Of a stretch of DNA of 64,000 bases, positions 1 to 12,857 are shown in pieces. Every line of letters begins with the position of its first letter. Positions within the stretch are counted from its first letter, which is position 1. Below the pieces are notes generated by a model, which saw nothing but the letters and a program-made list of their open reading frames with translations, ran no database searches and was not told the DNA's origin. The stretch lies in NCBI GenBank assembly GCA_948567375.1, contig OX419755.1, forward strand, positions 46,567,001 to 46,631,000, read 5' to 3'. Origin of the DNA: Lunularia cruciata (taxonomy: Eukaryota; Streptophyta; Marchantiopsida; Lunulariales; Lunulariaceae). A program made the position numbers and the translations under genes.

Positions 1-590
1 TGGGAACGGGTTATCCAGAACTCATGAAATGCAAAGGATTGATGCGCAAAATGTACATGATTCACAATGCTAGAATAGTGATAAAGCCCTAAGGTAGAAT
101 GCATCGAATGTAACCTGCAGCAAAGGCATAATTGAAAGAAATTGAGAATAACATATGTCTACCGAACTAGTAAACAATGTGAAATCTAGAACATCCATGC
201 GAACAACTGTAATAGGAAACGTTATGTAAATTGAATGCCAGTAAGCAGTGCGTGAACGTTAAAGATGAAAAACGTGAGGTGGAGTCGAGTAGGAACACTA
301 TAGACTTGAGAGGTCAAGCCAGGAATCAGTCAAAGAGCAAAGGAAAAATACTAGGGAGGGAATTAGCTGGGAAATGGAGGAGTGGAGCAATGCGAGAGCT
401 ATTGGATGGTGTGGCTGCAGAAACGGGTCTAAATGTAACAGGGTAACGAGAGCGAAGCGAAAGAGGACAGGATATAAAGTATATCGCAACAAGTGCTATG
501 GACGCTTGAGTCCTGAAACACTAAACAGCAAAGGGAAGCTTCTGTGTATATATGAGTGTTTTCTGAACTTGTTTGAGTTAGTTTTTCTAC

Positions 591-620
591 AACACCAACA
601 CCAACACCAACACCAACACA
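591..620. repeat. (CAACAC)n simple repeat
   Basis: Five tandem AACACC hexamers follow a T-rich stretch. Read in frame they would give alternating Gln-His in an overlapping 100-codon ORF, which I take as chance. Confidence 0.9.
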
Positions 621-1004
621 TTTCCCAACACCAAGACCTTGCATTTCCTGAAGTCCTGAGCTTCTTAACATCATAACAAGTGTGTTCTACTACTTCAGTG
701 TTGGGTATTATTGATGCTGCGTTAGTGAACTTCTGTGTGTTGTCTTTGAGAACTGTAGAGCAGAGAGAGGTCTAGTATTGCTGAGTGCAATCAGTGGTGT
801 CTTCTCTGGTGAGACCAGAAGAAGCTGAGTGCTAGTGATGTCTGATACATCAGAGGTTAGAATGACTGGCAGACCTTCTACTTCAAAGAGCAGAAACAAT
901 AATTCTCATCACAAGAAGTACGAGCAGTCTAGGCAGTTCATTCTGTCAAATATTTACTGCTTCGCTATTAAAATCTATCTGTTGAGTTAATGAATGCAGA
1001 ACCG

Positions 1005-1750
1005 CTAAGTACAACACGGTTCTATACTCCCGTAGGCCTGGACAAGATATGACACTGTCATCTAGCTATGAAAAGTAAAATCCGACATAGCTGTCATTAA
1101 CACAAAGTGAATGTCCTGTTACCTCTGTATACTGATAAATAACCTGTTATATTGTACTGAGTTATAGGATACAGAACCTATTATAAACAACCCGGTTCCA
1201 TACCCACGTCTGACCGGACTTGACTCTTGACATTTGACACTAACATAGTAAAAACCTTCATTGTTGTGAGTTACATAGAGACGTTAGCATGGATATGACT
1301 AGACAGGGTTTAGTACCAAGTAACTTCCATGATCATCTTAGCCTATAGTGGTGTAAAACATATGTACCTGCAGGTAAGGGTTAGTGCAAGAAAGTGTAAC
1401 CTTAAGAATAGCGGCGGTGTGCATCACCACAACGTTATATGAGTAACGGAATCAGAAGCCATTCTCAGAACGGGGGAATCATCCCAGTGTCAGTGTATTG
1501 GACATAAACTGCATGACTGGCCGAATGGAAAATATCTAGACGCCCCCGCAACGACTGTATGAGGCCCCCTGCAGGCTCTATGTCAGCGTGAGCCCATGGC
1601 CACTAAACACACGAACGCTAACCCATTATGTTGTACATATATAGAACCCTAAACCCCAAATTTTTTGCTGTATATTGTGTATGAATATGAAATCCGTCTG
1701 TTAGTACACGGTTCAATAACCCCTCAAGACTGGACCAGACTTGACGAGGT
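1005..1750 (+). repeat. Second dispersed repeat family (GGTTCNATACCC)
   Basis: Three related stretches lie near 1010-1055, 1170-1240 and 1700-1750. Each contains a GGTTC(C/T)ATAC or GGTTCAATA core followed by a CCC-rich spacer and a tail such as GACCGGACTTGACT or GACCAGACTTGACG. Reverse-complement matches occur inside introns of the NAA35 gene (near 42535-42580 and 45580-45660). Its class is unknown. No protein-coding potential is evident. Confidence 0.55.
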
Positions 1751-4145
1751 ATAAGCAGTAAAACCCTCATAACCATCATTTAGACCTAGTGGCGAGCAAG
1801 CTCTCTTGTTGGTTTGCACCTGCAAGCGAGATAAGAGTAAAACAAGTATATAGAAAAGAGTAAAACAAGTATATAGGTATACGAGAACAGAACCCGTTCT
1901 GGGAACGGATTATCCAGAACTCATGAATTGCAAATGATCGGTAAGCAAGATGTACATGATTCACAATGCTAGAATACTGAGGAGTCCATAATGGAGAATG
2001 CATCGAATGTAACATGAAGCAAAGGCATAATTGAAACAAATTGAGAATAGCATATGGCTAACAGACCAGTAGACCACCATGAAATCGAGAACTCTATGCT
2101 AATGACTGCGAGAAATAGGTATTGCTATGTAAAAGACTGCCAGTAAGCAATGCGTGAACGATAAAAATAAAAAACGTGAGCTGGAGTCGGGTAGGAACAC
2201 TGTATACACCAGAGGAGGAGTGGAACAATGCGAGAGCTGTAGGATGGTGTGGCTGCAGAAACCTGCCGAAGTGTAACAGGGTGACGAGAGCGAAGCGAAA
2301 AAGGACAGGATATAAAGTATATCGCAACAAGCGCTATGGATGCTTGAGTCCTCAGATGCTAAACAATAAAGGGAAGCAGAAGGCGGCCATAGTAAACCTT
2401 CACGGAAACACCTGCAACTTCATCAGTGCCTCATGCAGTGCCGAAGTAGCTGAGCATTTGCCAGTACCCCTCATACTGAGTTTCTGCTTGAAAACTCATG
2501 AGTGCCAAGGCAAACTCGGTTGCTCCCCTAAAGTGCCGATCAAAAGTAATGGGACTGTCAAAAAGAACAGAAGTGGAAATGCGGAAAGCAAGGGCAAGCA
2601 AAAGTGCAGACACACACTTACGCGCTGGAGTCTTAACCGCATAATGAGGATCAGTCCAGAAAGAAAAGAATCCACATGAGTAAGATGAGGGAAGAAATCG
2701 AGACATACCTGATGGATCCCTGAAATCACAAACATTCATTAGTAGAGAGAAAGTCCATGACACAACAATGAGAAAGAGTCAAGCAGAGGTTCGCTAATGA
2801 TACGAGAGTGGAGCAAGAAAACTTCAGCGCTGCACAGGAAGGGGACGAGCCAACTGAAACGGGAAAAGCAGAGGTGAAGTGGATTAAGATTAACGTGAAG
2901 GTGAAGGTGAAGTATACAGTACATATAGGTATACGAGAAATGATATACAGTATAGGTATACAGTATATATTGGTAAATGAGAGCAGAAGCCATTCTGGGA
3001 ACGGGTTATCCAGAACTCATGAAGTGCACAAGTGCACATATTCGATAAACAACATGTACTTGAATTACAGTGCTAGTGTAGTATGAAAGCTTTAGTGTAA
3101 AATGCATCGAAAATAACCTGCAGCAAAAGTATAAGTGCAAAAAAGTAACCTGTAGCAAAGGCATAAGTGCAAGAAATTGAGAATACCGTACTGCCAATGG
3201 ACAATAATGAACTTGAAATCGAGAGCAGCAAGGCCAACGTGAGCGTGGGTTTGAAAGCTTGATGTAAGAGTTCACCAGTAAAAAATAATGAAGTCAGAGA
3301 GCAGCAATGCAACCGAAAGCGAGAGGCATAGGAAACGTGCTATCTGCTGTAAGAGCCCGCCAGGTATAGGTATAGGTATACATACAATATAGGTATACAG
3401 TATATATTGGTAAATGAGAGCAGAAGCCGTTCGGTATACAGTATATATATGAATTCAGAAGTCAAGAAGGACTCCCAAACAACAGTGTGGTATACAGGCC
3501 TCCGGGAACATCAGAGTAAAACAAGCATATATGATGATTAGTAGATGTATTAGATTTTATCAACGTTCATTTCATAGAGCAGCTAAATGGAAAATAACAA
3601 ATTATCATAAGCTTCCTAAACTCCACCGAAGCTGTCTGCGAGTACTGGGTTTTACTCCAGCATGTTACTCTTGCGCTATATGTAGGTATATGAGAGCAGA
3701 AGCCGTTCTGGGAACGGGTGATCCAGAACTCATGAAATGCAAATGATTGGTAACCAAGATGTGCGTGATGCACAATGCTAGAATAGTGATAAATCCATAA
3801 AGTAGAATGCATCAAATGTAACCTGAAGCAAAGGCATAAGTGCAACAAATTGAGAATAACATATATCTAAAGGACTAGTAAACAACTTGAAATCGATAAC
3901 AGCTATGCAAATCTTGCGCTATATATACCAAGAATAGGTGCGGATCCCATACAGGCGTCAAGCAATGAACTGGGGAACTGTACATGTGTATTAGAACCAT
4001 TTAACCAATATTACGCTTTGCAGAAGCAGAAGAACGGCTGCATTCAAATATTCACAAATTTGCGGACCTTGTCAAAGCAAATGGAAGAAGGATTGTCTAA
4101 AAGCTTCAGTCAGAAGTGAGCTATATTAAGAGAAACAAAAAGTAC

Positions 4146-6771
4146 CTCGTGTTCTGTTGGCGGCTCAACCCCATCTTCCTGAATGTTGAACACCGACAAA
4201 GCAGATCCTGCATTCCGCTTCCGAAGAGTCAAATAAGCCTCCACACCGGCAAGCACACGTTCCAAATCCTCGGGAACTCGCTGCAACAAAATATTTCAGT
4301 AGCACTATTGTCAATCATGATGCCTGCAGTTTCACCATAAGAAACAACGATGACCAGTTGATGCAGTGACTCTGACAAACTCATCATACACAGACTTCTC
4401 TATCCCCACCTTCACCAAGACACCAAATCTAATTGCAAGTTCTTTGTGACCACAGCCAATAGAACTTATATTTTGGTCTAAGTTGTAAGACGACTGTTGC
4501 TAACCATGAAGCTCTATCAATGAGATGCGACAAAAGCTAGACAGTAAATAGTAAACGTCCATGTCACAGTTTGTTGCACTAGCACCATCATTAAGCTCGA
4601 GATCGACTTTGTCCAAATTCAGACAATATAGAAACATCTGAGCTACTAAACGGCCTGAGGGTGGCAGATTTAGAACGAAGGTCTTAGTATCTGTTTGTAC
4701 CTCTGCCAATTCCAGTCCACCCCAAGGAAGGGAAGATAAAATGCAGAACACATAAAAATCTGCACGAGGTTGCCATGATGGATTTCCCCCATCTTCGTCA
4801 ATAGTAGTCGCAGCAGATGATACCAGAGTTTCAAAAACTTCGATAAGGGAACCTGGAGCAATGACGTTGCTACTCATCTGGAGCGTCGACAAGCATGCAG
4901 TATTAGAATCAAAACGCAAATGACTCTCAAATGACCACGAAGGCTAGAATATGCACGTGACTTACATGACCTACTTCTTCCCGTTAGCTAAATACAAGCA
5001 CACTAATGCTTCGAAGTTCAAGTACGCAACAGAAAGACAATATTTAAATTGTGGACTTTGATCTCCAGCACGAGGAAAGATACTTTGCACGACACGTACC
5101 AAGGTTGTTAAAAATCGCATCAATATCCGTATCTTGTTACAGTTCCCTGAGTCCAGAGCAGCCTGCATGGGAGCAATGACTCGCTTATCACAGTTTATGT
5201 GATCCAGAGCGAGACATACAGACGAAAGCAAAACAATATCGCATCTTATTTGAGTCTTATCAACTTCGTATCTAACGTCATCGATGGATTACATAGACGA
5301 TGAAGTAATGTGTAAAGATTTCCATGACAACAATTGCTCCACGTTCATCCTGAAGTTCTAGTCATCGTTACGCAATTCTTCAGTAAGGATGTTACAGAGA
5401 ATGGAAAATTCTATACCTGGAGGCTGTCATGAGCCTGAACCACAACCTTCTCAACAAAATCGGTATTCTCAAGATTTATAAGGCCCACCTGTTGCAGCGT
5501 CATGTGAAACACAGGTCAAGTAGGAATCCAGTACAAACGCTCTCTTTAACTTTTTACAATTGAGCAGATCGCCTGGAGTTTAACAGCTCACCAGGGTTCC
5601 ATACAGCGGGTCTTTGTGTGGGAGCTCCTCCACGCACTGCATAAGAAGCTGGTCCCGATACACGTCAATGCCACAATATGTCAGTTATAAGAACCAGAGA
5701 AGGAAACGCTTTAAACGAACCAATTGGAGGAATTATTCAAGGATCAGCTGTTGACGCCCTTACCGCCAGGATCTCGTTTCCATGTTGATGTACGTCTCGT
5801 AGAAGGTAATTGAAGCAAGTCTCCTGAGGAATCAAATCAACGCCAGCTTGGTCAACATAGGAACGGCTAATACATATGGAACAGAGAGTTAGATCTATTT
5901 TTCATGAATAGGGAGGGCAAGCAAACTAGCAGTATGTACATCAAATTTGCTTTGCTGTTTAGTGATCTGATGTTCTTTGCTGTTCACATCTAATTCTGTA
6001 AATTCCGCTGACGGCTATCACTAATCTTGTTGATATTGATCCGAAGACAGCTTACCGTGGCGTCTGTGTTGGGAGTTAGGCTCACAGGTTATCGCAATAC
6101 AACCAAACTCGTTTTAGTAATCTTAAGAAAATATCGAGTCCAGTCGCCATAGAAGAATGGATCTCGAACTCCCATCAAATCTGTGAAAGAGTATGACTTC
6201 TCTGACTGTGACGGTGATTTGGACAGTAGTTCTTTCTGTGTATCTGTTACCAGAACTCGTCGTGAAAAGAGTTCTTCAGAGGTAAAACCAGATATTTAAG
6301 GCATCAGGCGATCCAATGGCAGCACACAGGTAATCAAAGTATTCTCACTACACTGAAGGAGAAGTGAACGTTATAAATGCGAGCCTTCTACTCAGCTAAT
6401 CAGCTCAGTAAAATTCAAGATCCAAGTCTGAGATTTTGGTAGAGAAAACGTAACATTCATAACCGGATTTGTCATGCGACAAACCTTCCATTGGTTAAAG
6501 AGAATTGCAATTTCTTCGCACAATTCACCCGAAATGAACCTCCACGACGCAAATAGCATATCGAACTCCAGCTATATTCCCAAAAATCATTGATTAAGCA
6601 ACCAATTCCTCCTCCCTGATCCCGGAAAACAGAGAACGCATGAGCAATGCGTTCAAGCATAGCAATTTGAGAGGATATACATACAATGTGGTCCTCGGCA
6701 TCCGCTTGACCACCGTACTCTGCACAGCGTTCCCCAATTCGCACCAGAAGTGAATGCCAACTGGTGCTCAT
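4146..6771 (-). CDS. CBP80: Nuclear cap-binding protein subunit 1 (CBP80), first seven exons
   Basis: CBP80 (ABH1 in Arabidopsis) is the large subunit of the nuclear cap-binding complex. With CBP20 it binds the 5' cap of nascent RNA and acts in splicing, microRNA processing and export. Seven exons read without a stop: 6771-6685, 5823-5764, 5648-5592, 5488-5417, 5162-5100, 4877-4701 and 4280-4146. All introns begin GT and end AG, and every junction is phase 0. They give 217 codons: MSTSWHSLLVRIGERC at the start, then ALDSGNCNKIRILMRF, then NPSWQPRADFYVFCILSSLP, ending in PPTEHE, collinear with the N-terminal MIF4G-like region of ABH1. The family is about 850 residues long, so three quarters is absent. 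The last exon ends at a normal donor (GAG|GTACTT), yet I find no later exon in 1-4145, only repeats. The gene either continues beyond the window through a repeat-filled intron or is truncated. The start at 6771 fits the family N terminus. Confidence 0.88.
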
Positions 6772-6989
6772 CGTCCTGAGATGTTTGCAGATCTACACAA
6801 CGAGCATTTGCGCGAAGAAGTATGCAATCGATCGCAGACCTCTCGAGCTCCAGACTCCAATTTCTTTCATTATCCCTTGGACTTTCTGTTGTCTGTCTGC
6901 ACAAATTGACTGCTGGTTTTCGAACTCACTGTCCGAATCATTAGGGTTTAAGAACTTTGGCCATCTCTAGCAGACCAGCACTATTTTAG

Positions 6990-9320
6990 CCGGGCTGCTA
7001 CTTCGTTGATGAACAAATAGCGGGTTGTGGACAGCCTTTGGGGGTCGCCAAGTTTTCAAAATTCAAACCAGCAACAAGGATCTTCAAGATTGCAAGTTTT
7101 CAATAGAGTGCGATGGTTTGGCCGTTTCCTATGATAATTCATTTCGAATTAAATGATACTATTTGAGTCCTATGCAATGGGCCGGTGTGCTTTGTGAATC
7201 TTGGGAACTTATCTGAACAAATATTAAGAGAAATAATTAATTTTATCTTTCTAATACTAAATTATTTAATATTTATTGACCTTTTTTCTAAATCAAGGGG
7301 ATATGTCTTATTTTAACCTGGTTTACAAAGTTATATCTAATTAAGGAAAATTTTGAATTACATTTAATTTAGTGGTGGGATGATATTGTTACAAATTATC
7401 CGTATTCCAAAGTGGAACAAATAAATAATTTAGCTCCCCGTCTAACTCATGATCATTCAAATGAAGTTTTCTTTTCATTTACATGGATGAATACAATGTA
7501 ATTCAATCTAAAATATCTAAAAATTTTATAAAATTAAATTTAATCATCTTTTTTGTATTCTAGAATGTATTATATTTGGTGCTCATGGTTTTAACTTTTT
7601 ATCAATCTTCTTTTGTGTTTACCATCTAGACTCGAGCTTCAAAATATATAAAATATTAATGTTGGAATTTTTTAACCATTGTAATCTAGGTTAAGATAAA
7701 TTCTGCATTCTTGCAACAAATTTTGTAGATCTTATGTTAATTTTACTCTCCCAAGTTAACAACATAACGAATAACTTGGTATCTTGAATAAAGATTGAAT
7801 ACTGTTATTTGTAAGTTTTATAATTATTTTTACTGTTTCTAATATCTTAAGGGACCAAGACTAACTAGGAAGAAGAGCACCATAGGGATTCAGATTCAAT
7901 ATATGTTCCATTCCATGATATACATGAGATGTCAATTTATCATATTTTAAATTGATGAATCAATTCAGATCGTCCTTGAACTTAGACATTATACCTCTAT
8001 TTTTTTTCCTCTTTTCACATCAAAATTTGTCAAAAAATTTATACAGTACAGAATTTAGAGATTCCCCTTAGAATAATGGCTGATGATCAAACTTTGTGTG
8101 TTTTATGGTTTTCTCTTATTTGTGTTAATCTTTTCCATGAAGGAAATGTTCATATATAACTATAAAATGTTCAATATATATGTATGTAATATAGGATTTT
8201 CCTCCCAGTATTAATATATTTCCCTGCTCTTCGTAATTGTTTAGTATAGTAGAATTTATTATTCAAAGCACATACGAGAAGAAAGAGACATGCATTATAT
8301 TTCTATACATGATATCCATCTATTATGCAAACTGAAATTTTAAAAATTAGTTTAAGGTCTGATATATCATTTATTGTTTATAATTAAAAATCATATATTA
8401 AGATTTTTATTTAAAACTTGTTCTGATTTTTTACTTGTTTTCAAAGCAAATTGAAAGGACTATTTTGCACAAACTATAATATATAAATATAGTCTCATAA
8501 ATAAGCAAACAATTTTTTTATCAATAAGTACAAGTTTTTTTTCTATATACATATATTCATTGCTTTCAATTAAAACTTATAAGTCCCATATCAACTTGCA
8601 ATAAGGTATAGTATGTGGATTAAAAGAAGGAAGATGAGAATTATTGGATTAATACTTTCTTCTTCTTGTTTATTTCATCAAAATGAACTTACACTAATTT
8701 TGCATATGTTAATTCTACTTTATTCTTATAATTATTTTATTTATGTATATTTTAATTAACTCTTAGTACATTAGTGTAGTTTTTCTTATGTGTTAGAACT
8801 TTGTGCTCACATCTTCAAATGAGTTGATCTTGATCTCATTAGAAGCATTTATTGATTAAAACTATCCTCATGTAATTTGAAGCTTTGTGTCTAAAGTTAT
8901 AGGCATTTAAATTTGGTGGCATAATGAGAGTTTGAAGTTAACCATATCAAACTCTAAAGGTCATAGTTCTATACGTATGTGGTCAAATGAGTTGATGTTT
9001 TATTCATTTGAAAGTGGTATTCAAGAGCTTTTGATTGAAACCTTGTTTGTAGATTTTGAAGCTACGTGGTGAAGTTTTCAAAATCCGTATGTTCTCAAAA
9101 ACTTCCATGTCAGAGAGTGTGGATTCAAAAGCTTATAACTTTTGATTTACATGTCCAAATGAGTAGATCTTTGTTCAATAAATAAGTATTTGTAGGGCTA
9201 TTAGTGGATATAGATGAATAAATAGCCTCATTTATAAGAGTAGAAACCATAAGAATTTAAGATTTGTAAAATTCTGTTAGATTTTGTAAATAAAGTTTTC
9301 AAGATCTTTATGTGATGGAT
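6990..9320. other. AT-rich interval, no gene seen
   Basis: Upstream of CBP80 the composition turns abruptly AT-rich. There is no ORF of useful length, no recognisable repeat boundary and no RNA gene that I can support. It may be old decayed transposon DNA. Confidence 0.5.
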
Positions 9321-9369
9321 TCATAGAGCTTGAGTGAAGGTAAAGGATATATCCTCATAGTAGCACTTT

Positions 9370-9780
9370 GGAGATCCAAAATAGAAGCTTCCAAGATGGT
9401 ACAAGACATTGTTGATAAAGCCTTCAAATAGCAAAAGCTTGCTAAAATGTACATAAAAGCAAATGATTTCCAAAAGGAACTCAAGAGCTTCCTTGTACTT
9501 ATGTCTCAATGCATGAGCACTCTTATGGTAGATTTGGAAACCGTAAGAGTAGAGGTCATGACTATGAAAGAGTCTTTGACCTTGGTCACCCGAGATATCC
9601 AAGAACTCAAGAAGAGCAATAATTTGTTGTTAGACTCCACCAAAGGGGGTGGTAGATGCTACCGAGAAGGTTGCTTCTTTGGGAGCACAAGCTACTAACA
9701 TTGCTCCACAAAATGGAGGGCTGCAAGAGATTGTTGAGACATTAGGTGTGAAGATGAAGTCATATGCTAAGAGCATATGA
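9370..9780 (+). pseudogene. Coiled-coil ORF1/gag-like remnant
   Basis: A reading frame from about 9447 gives a Leu/Lys/Glu-rich helical stretch (LETVRVEVMTMKESLTLV, then DIQELKKSNN). After one frameshift near 9640 it continues as VVDATEKVASLGAQATN and ends at a stop near 9780. An in-frame stop also precedes the ATG near 9435. The length, coiled-coil character and position just before a LINE endonuclease start suggest the ORF1 of the plus-strand LINE that follows. No zinc knuckle or RRM is visible, so this is inferred from position and style only. Confidence 0.4.
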
Positions 9781-9787
9781 CTTCATC
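9753..9787. repeat. Perfect 16-bp inverted repeat, 3-nt loop
   Basis: TGAAGTCATATGCT is mirrored exactly by AGCATATGACTTCA around a 3-base loop (AAG), as part of a 16-bp stem from 9753 to 9787. It coincides with the end of the coiled-coil frame. A fold-back or template-switch origin is one possibility. Confidence 0.85.
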
Positions 9788-9960
9788 ACGTACCTTCAAA
9801 ATCTACAAACAAGGTCCTTCTCAAACAGTCAAGATCTGTAGCCTTTTTATGGGATGGTAGAGTTGTAATTACCCAAAGGCAATCATTAGGTGTTGCGTAG
9901 CAACCCAAGACCCTTACATTGCTATTATGGAATATTCATATGCTCACACATACCAAGTAT

Positions 9961-11906
9961 TCAATGAACAATGAACAATGAAATAAAGCCCAAAAGACCC
10001 AAAGAGTCAAAAGGCTAAAAACACAATACAAACACATGAAATGTGAGCCTAGGCAAGGGCCTAGGGCAACTGACCAATCTGTAACAAATTGGTCCGATGT
10101 AAACTAACCTCGGTCATGTACTTCCCTAACGCTAAAGCTTCAACCTATAAGAGAGTTGAGAAATCACTACAAGTAATATGATGTCTAACTCTAATCTGCA
10201 TGTAACAAGTGCAATCAACAAACACATGATGCTCATCCTCAACTTTGCTCATAATACACAATTTGCAAAGTCGCATGGAGTGCTCTATCTACTGCTAACT
10301 TCCTTGTTTTACTTCTAGTCTATGAGAACTAGTTCTATATTGAGCAATAACATGTTTAAGTGAAATAGAAATACTAGCCAAGAGATATTCTTGCTTCCAT
10401 AAGCAAAGTAAGAATTGCTCCTTGATCACTTCTTGTAAAGCAATAGGCTCCAATCTCCAATGTCGCTCATAAACATTCCACCTTGTGGCCTATGCAATCA
10501 GATCTGTATACCAACCAACAAATAGAGTGGCACAAAATGCTTGGTAGAGAAGTCTCTCATGCTCCATGGACCTCACCTTAGTGGCACATGGGAGAGCTAA
10601 AAACAAAGCTTCAGCCTCAAGAGGCAAAAACCCGGTTTTAGCAAGCAGCAATACATAAGGAGTTTGAGTCCTCACCCCAAGTTAATCCCACGAAAACAAT
10701 TTTTGAACTTTCTCCACCTTTTGCAACCATGTCTTCTTAGTACTTGGACCCCAAATCTGAGCACCATAGAGAACCACCGGCTGCACAAGAGATCTGAAAA
10801 GCACCTTCTTCAACTCCCATGTGGTAAGATGAGCACATCTTGAGCGGTTCATGAGTGAATAAAAAGCTCTAAACCCTGCATTGATTCTCATTTTCACACA
10901 AGTAGACCAACTATAGTCATAAGAAAACTCAAGGCCCAAGTACTTATAAGAAGAAACCTGCTCCAATTGCTGTCCATCAAAAAGAAAGGTGTGACACCTT
11001 TAGAGACCACCATCACCTTGGACTTGTCAAGATTCACCTCCATCTTTGTTTGATTGCAAAACAAGAGAAGAGAATCCAACTACTTCTGTAAACTATGTGG
11101 ATTGGTGGAGAGAAGCACTACATCATTTGCATAAAGGAGTGCATGTATCATCAAAGAGCCAACCTGTACACCAGTAGCTCCTACTTCCATGAGTAGTCTC
11201 TCTAGATCATTGATGAAGATTCCAAACAAAGTTGGAGATAGAGAGCAGCCTTGAATCACACCCATTGTGCTAAGGACATCTTGAGAGCTCAAAGATGAAA
11301 GTCTCACAACCACTTTCTCATAGAGTCTAGAGATAGCACTAATTAGATACGTTGAAACACCAACTTCCATGAGTCTTTCAATTTGTGATTTCCTAAGCAC
11401 CTTATCAAAGGCCTGCTTGAAATCAATAAATGCAACATAAAGAGCTCTCCCAACATCCTTAGATTGCCACCACAAAACATGGAGTACCAATAGATGATCC
11501 AAAGTACTAAAGCCTGATCTGAAACCAGCTTGGCACTTAGCTCTAATTTTGTACTTTTCAGCCCAAGTGCTCAACCTAGACTCCAAAATTTGACCGTACA
11601 ACTTAGCAAAGATACTACCCACTAGAATGGTATGGTAATTGGCAACAACATCTCTCTGGCAAGACTTGTGAATAGGAACTACCTTCTTGAAGCACCATCT
11701 ATCAAGAAAGCCACACTTGATTGTCTTATTCAAGAGAGAAGTGAGTATTGGAATCAGATGTCTACCACCCCACTTAAGTAGTTTAACACATAGTCCATCA
11801 AGGTCTTCAGCCTTACCATTGGCCAACTTCTTCAATTGGTACTTGACATCAGCTTCAGAGATGGTAAGAGCAGATCCAAGGCAAGGTGCTATGCTTGGAG
11901 CATCGG
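9961..11906 (-). mobile_element. 5'-truncated minus-strand LINE
   Basis: This copy belongs to the same LINE family as the plus-strand host: its reverse transcriptase and C-terminal part match 20480-22440 reversed. Its 3' tail is a (TTCATTG)-type repeat at the left edge (about 9961-9985 on the plus strand). Similarity to the other copy stops upstream at GATGCTCCAAGC (about 11906), so it lacks the endonuclease and is 5'-truncated, as is usual for target-primed insertions. It sits inside the endonuclease start of the plus-strand LINE. I could not identify a target-site duplication. Confidence 0.65.
11080..11835 (-). pseudogene. LINE reverse transcriptase (minus copy), YAND active site
   Basis: A 251-codon open frame carries the LINE RT core: NGKAEDLDGLCVKLLKW at the N-terminal end, FIDFKQAFDKV (motif A, with its aspartate), GVIQGCSLSPTLFGIFIND (motif B) and LLYANDVVLLS (motif C). 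Motif C in active enzymes is [Y/F]xDD; here it reads Y-A-N-D, so one catalytic aspartate is lost. The frame then shifts: downstream pieces at 10894-11079, 10682-10966 (VSSYKYLGLEFSYDYSW, VVLYGAQIWGP) and 10490-10675 complete the thumb and C-terminal region in other frames. It is a dead copy by the lost aspartate and by frameshifts. Confidence 0.85.
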
Positions 11907-12107
11907 GGAAAAATTATTGGTCCTTCACATATTCACAAAGCTCATATTCAAGTGCTAAGCCTTTGTAGGATGATTTTGATCTGATCAATCTTATAGAAAT
12001 GTCGTAACACAAGGGGAACACCATTCAAGACATTGAAGGTTTCACTTTTATTGGTTCAACTTGGAACAAACATATGCAACATCAAGGAAGAGGCTTTGGA
12101 GGTATAG

Positions 12108-12857
12108 TGTAATACTCCAAGGATATGAGACCTAAAGAGAAATACACCATGAGAAACTCTCAATTTCACACTCAAACCTCCAATGCCCCAAAGGAGCACC
12201 TTCTCTTTGTTATATACACAAAGAGGATCTCTTCCAAGGAAGCTCCACCCTAGGATTAGGCACATAGATAGGTGATATGTCAGCAAGCTCAACCCTTGGA
12301 TTACTTACTTTGATGGGTGACATGCCGGTCTTGGTCCTATCTGGTTGGTCAAACAAGCTTTGATTAGAGGGAATCTTTTAGAGAATCTTCCTATAAGAAT
12401 CTCAATCACATGGGTGAGGTATAATTGGAAAGCTCTCAACAAGACAAACCAAGGGGGAGGAAGGCAAACCATTTCTCTATTGGAGTGAAATTTGCACATT
12501 TTCAAGGTCTAATTCATCCATTTAGATCTCCAAAATTGTCTTCAAAGATTTTAGGCATATTTTGATTCCTACTCTATTTGTAGAAGTCTCCTTTTGGTAA
12601 TACCTCTATTTGATCTATTTAGTCCATCATATGTAACATCTTTCCAAATGTTACCAAACCAATTCTCACCTTTAAATCACATGTCTAGCTATTGATTCTA
12701 AGGTTTTCAAGTTTATTTCAATTTTTCTCTATTAGTAGAAGTAATCATTTCGTGATACTTCTATCTAGTCTATTTTGAAAATCATATATAACATCATTCT
12801 AGATATTAGCAAACCAAATTTTATAGCTAGATCATATGGCTAGCTCTTGGTATTACA
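12108..12857 (-). repeat. 3' LTR of minus-strand gypsy element
   Basis: It starts TGTAATACTCCAAGG and ends CTTGGTATTACA on the plus strand, so its ends are inverted repeats of about 12 bp around the usual TG...CA. The purine-rich tract, read on the minus strand as AAGGAGGGAGGTT, adjoins its right edge at about 12858-12872. Confidence 0.88.

Larger units (their letters stand above)
1..3930 (+). repeat. Cluster of dispersed hairpin-carrying repeats
   Basis: About four partial copies of one repeat lie head to tail, beginning near 1, 1880, 2975 and 3690. Each shares a block reading roughly 'GGGAACGG, TATCCAGAACTCATGAA, ATGTACATGATTCACAATGC, GAATGCATCGAATGTAACCTG, AAAGGCATAATTGAAA, AATTGAGAATA'. 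Copies one and two also share a downstream block near 460-530 and 2300-2370 (AGGACAGGATATAAAGTATATCGCAACAAG in pieces). A GC-rich near-palindrome precedes the block at 1894-1908, 2990-3004 and 3703-3717. Short ORFs here (for example 2176-2679) follow the repeat and resemble no known protein. The cluster lies beyond the last CBP80 exon seen and may fill a large intron of that gene. The repeat class is unknown; no transposase or reverse transcriptase is visible in it. Confidence 0.7.

Noticed and set aside
591-620. CRISPR-like or tandem coding repeat
   Set aside because: A simple hexamer repeat without spacers, in plant nuclear DNA.
837-990. Start of a copia-type gag (MSDTSEVRMTGRPSTSKS)
   Set aside because: Only 50 codons, with no copia motif, primer-binding site or LTR pair found nearby.
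2176-2679. 167-codon plus-strand ORF in the first repeat cluster
   Set aside because: It runs along repeat sequence shared with 36.7-37.1 kb, where the frame is not kept.
4020-4105. Next CBP80 exon (minus) or a plus-strand exon (EERLHSNIHKFADLVKANG)
   Set aside because: The minus reading contains a stop and matches only a few residues; the plus reading has no partner exon. Neither is good enough to annotate.
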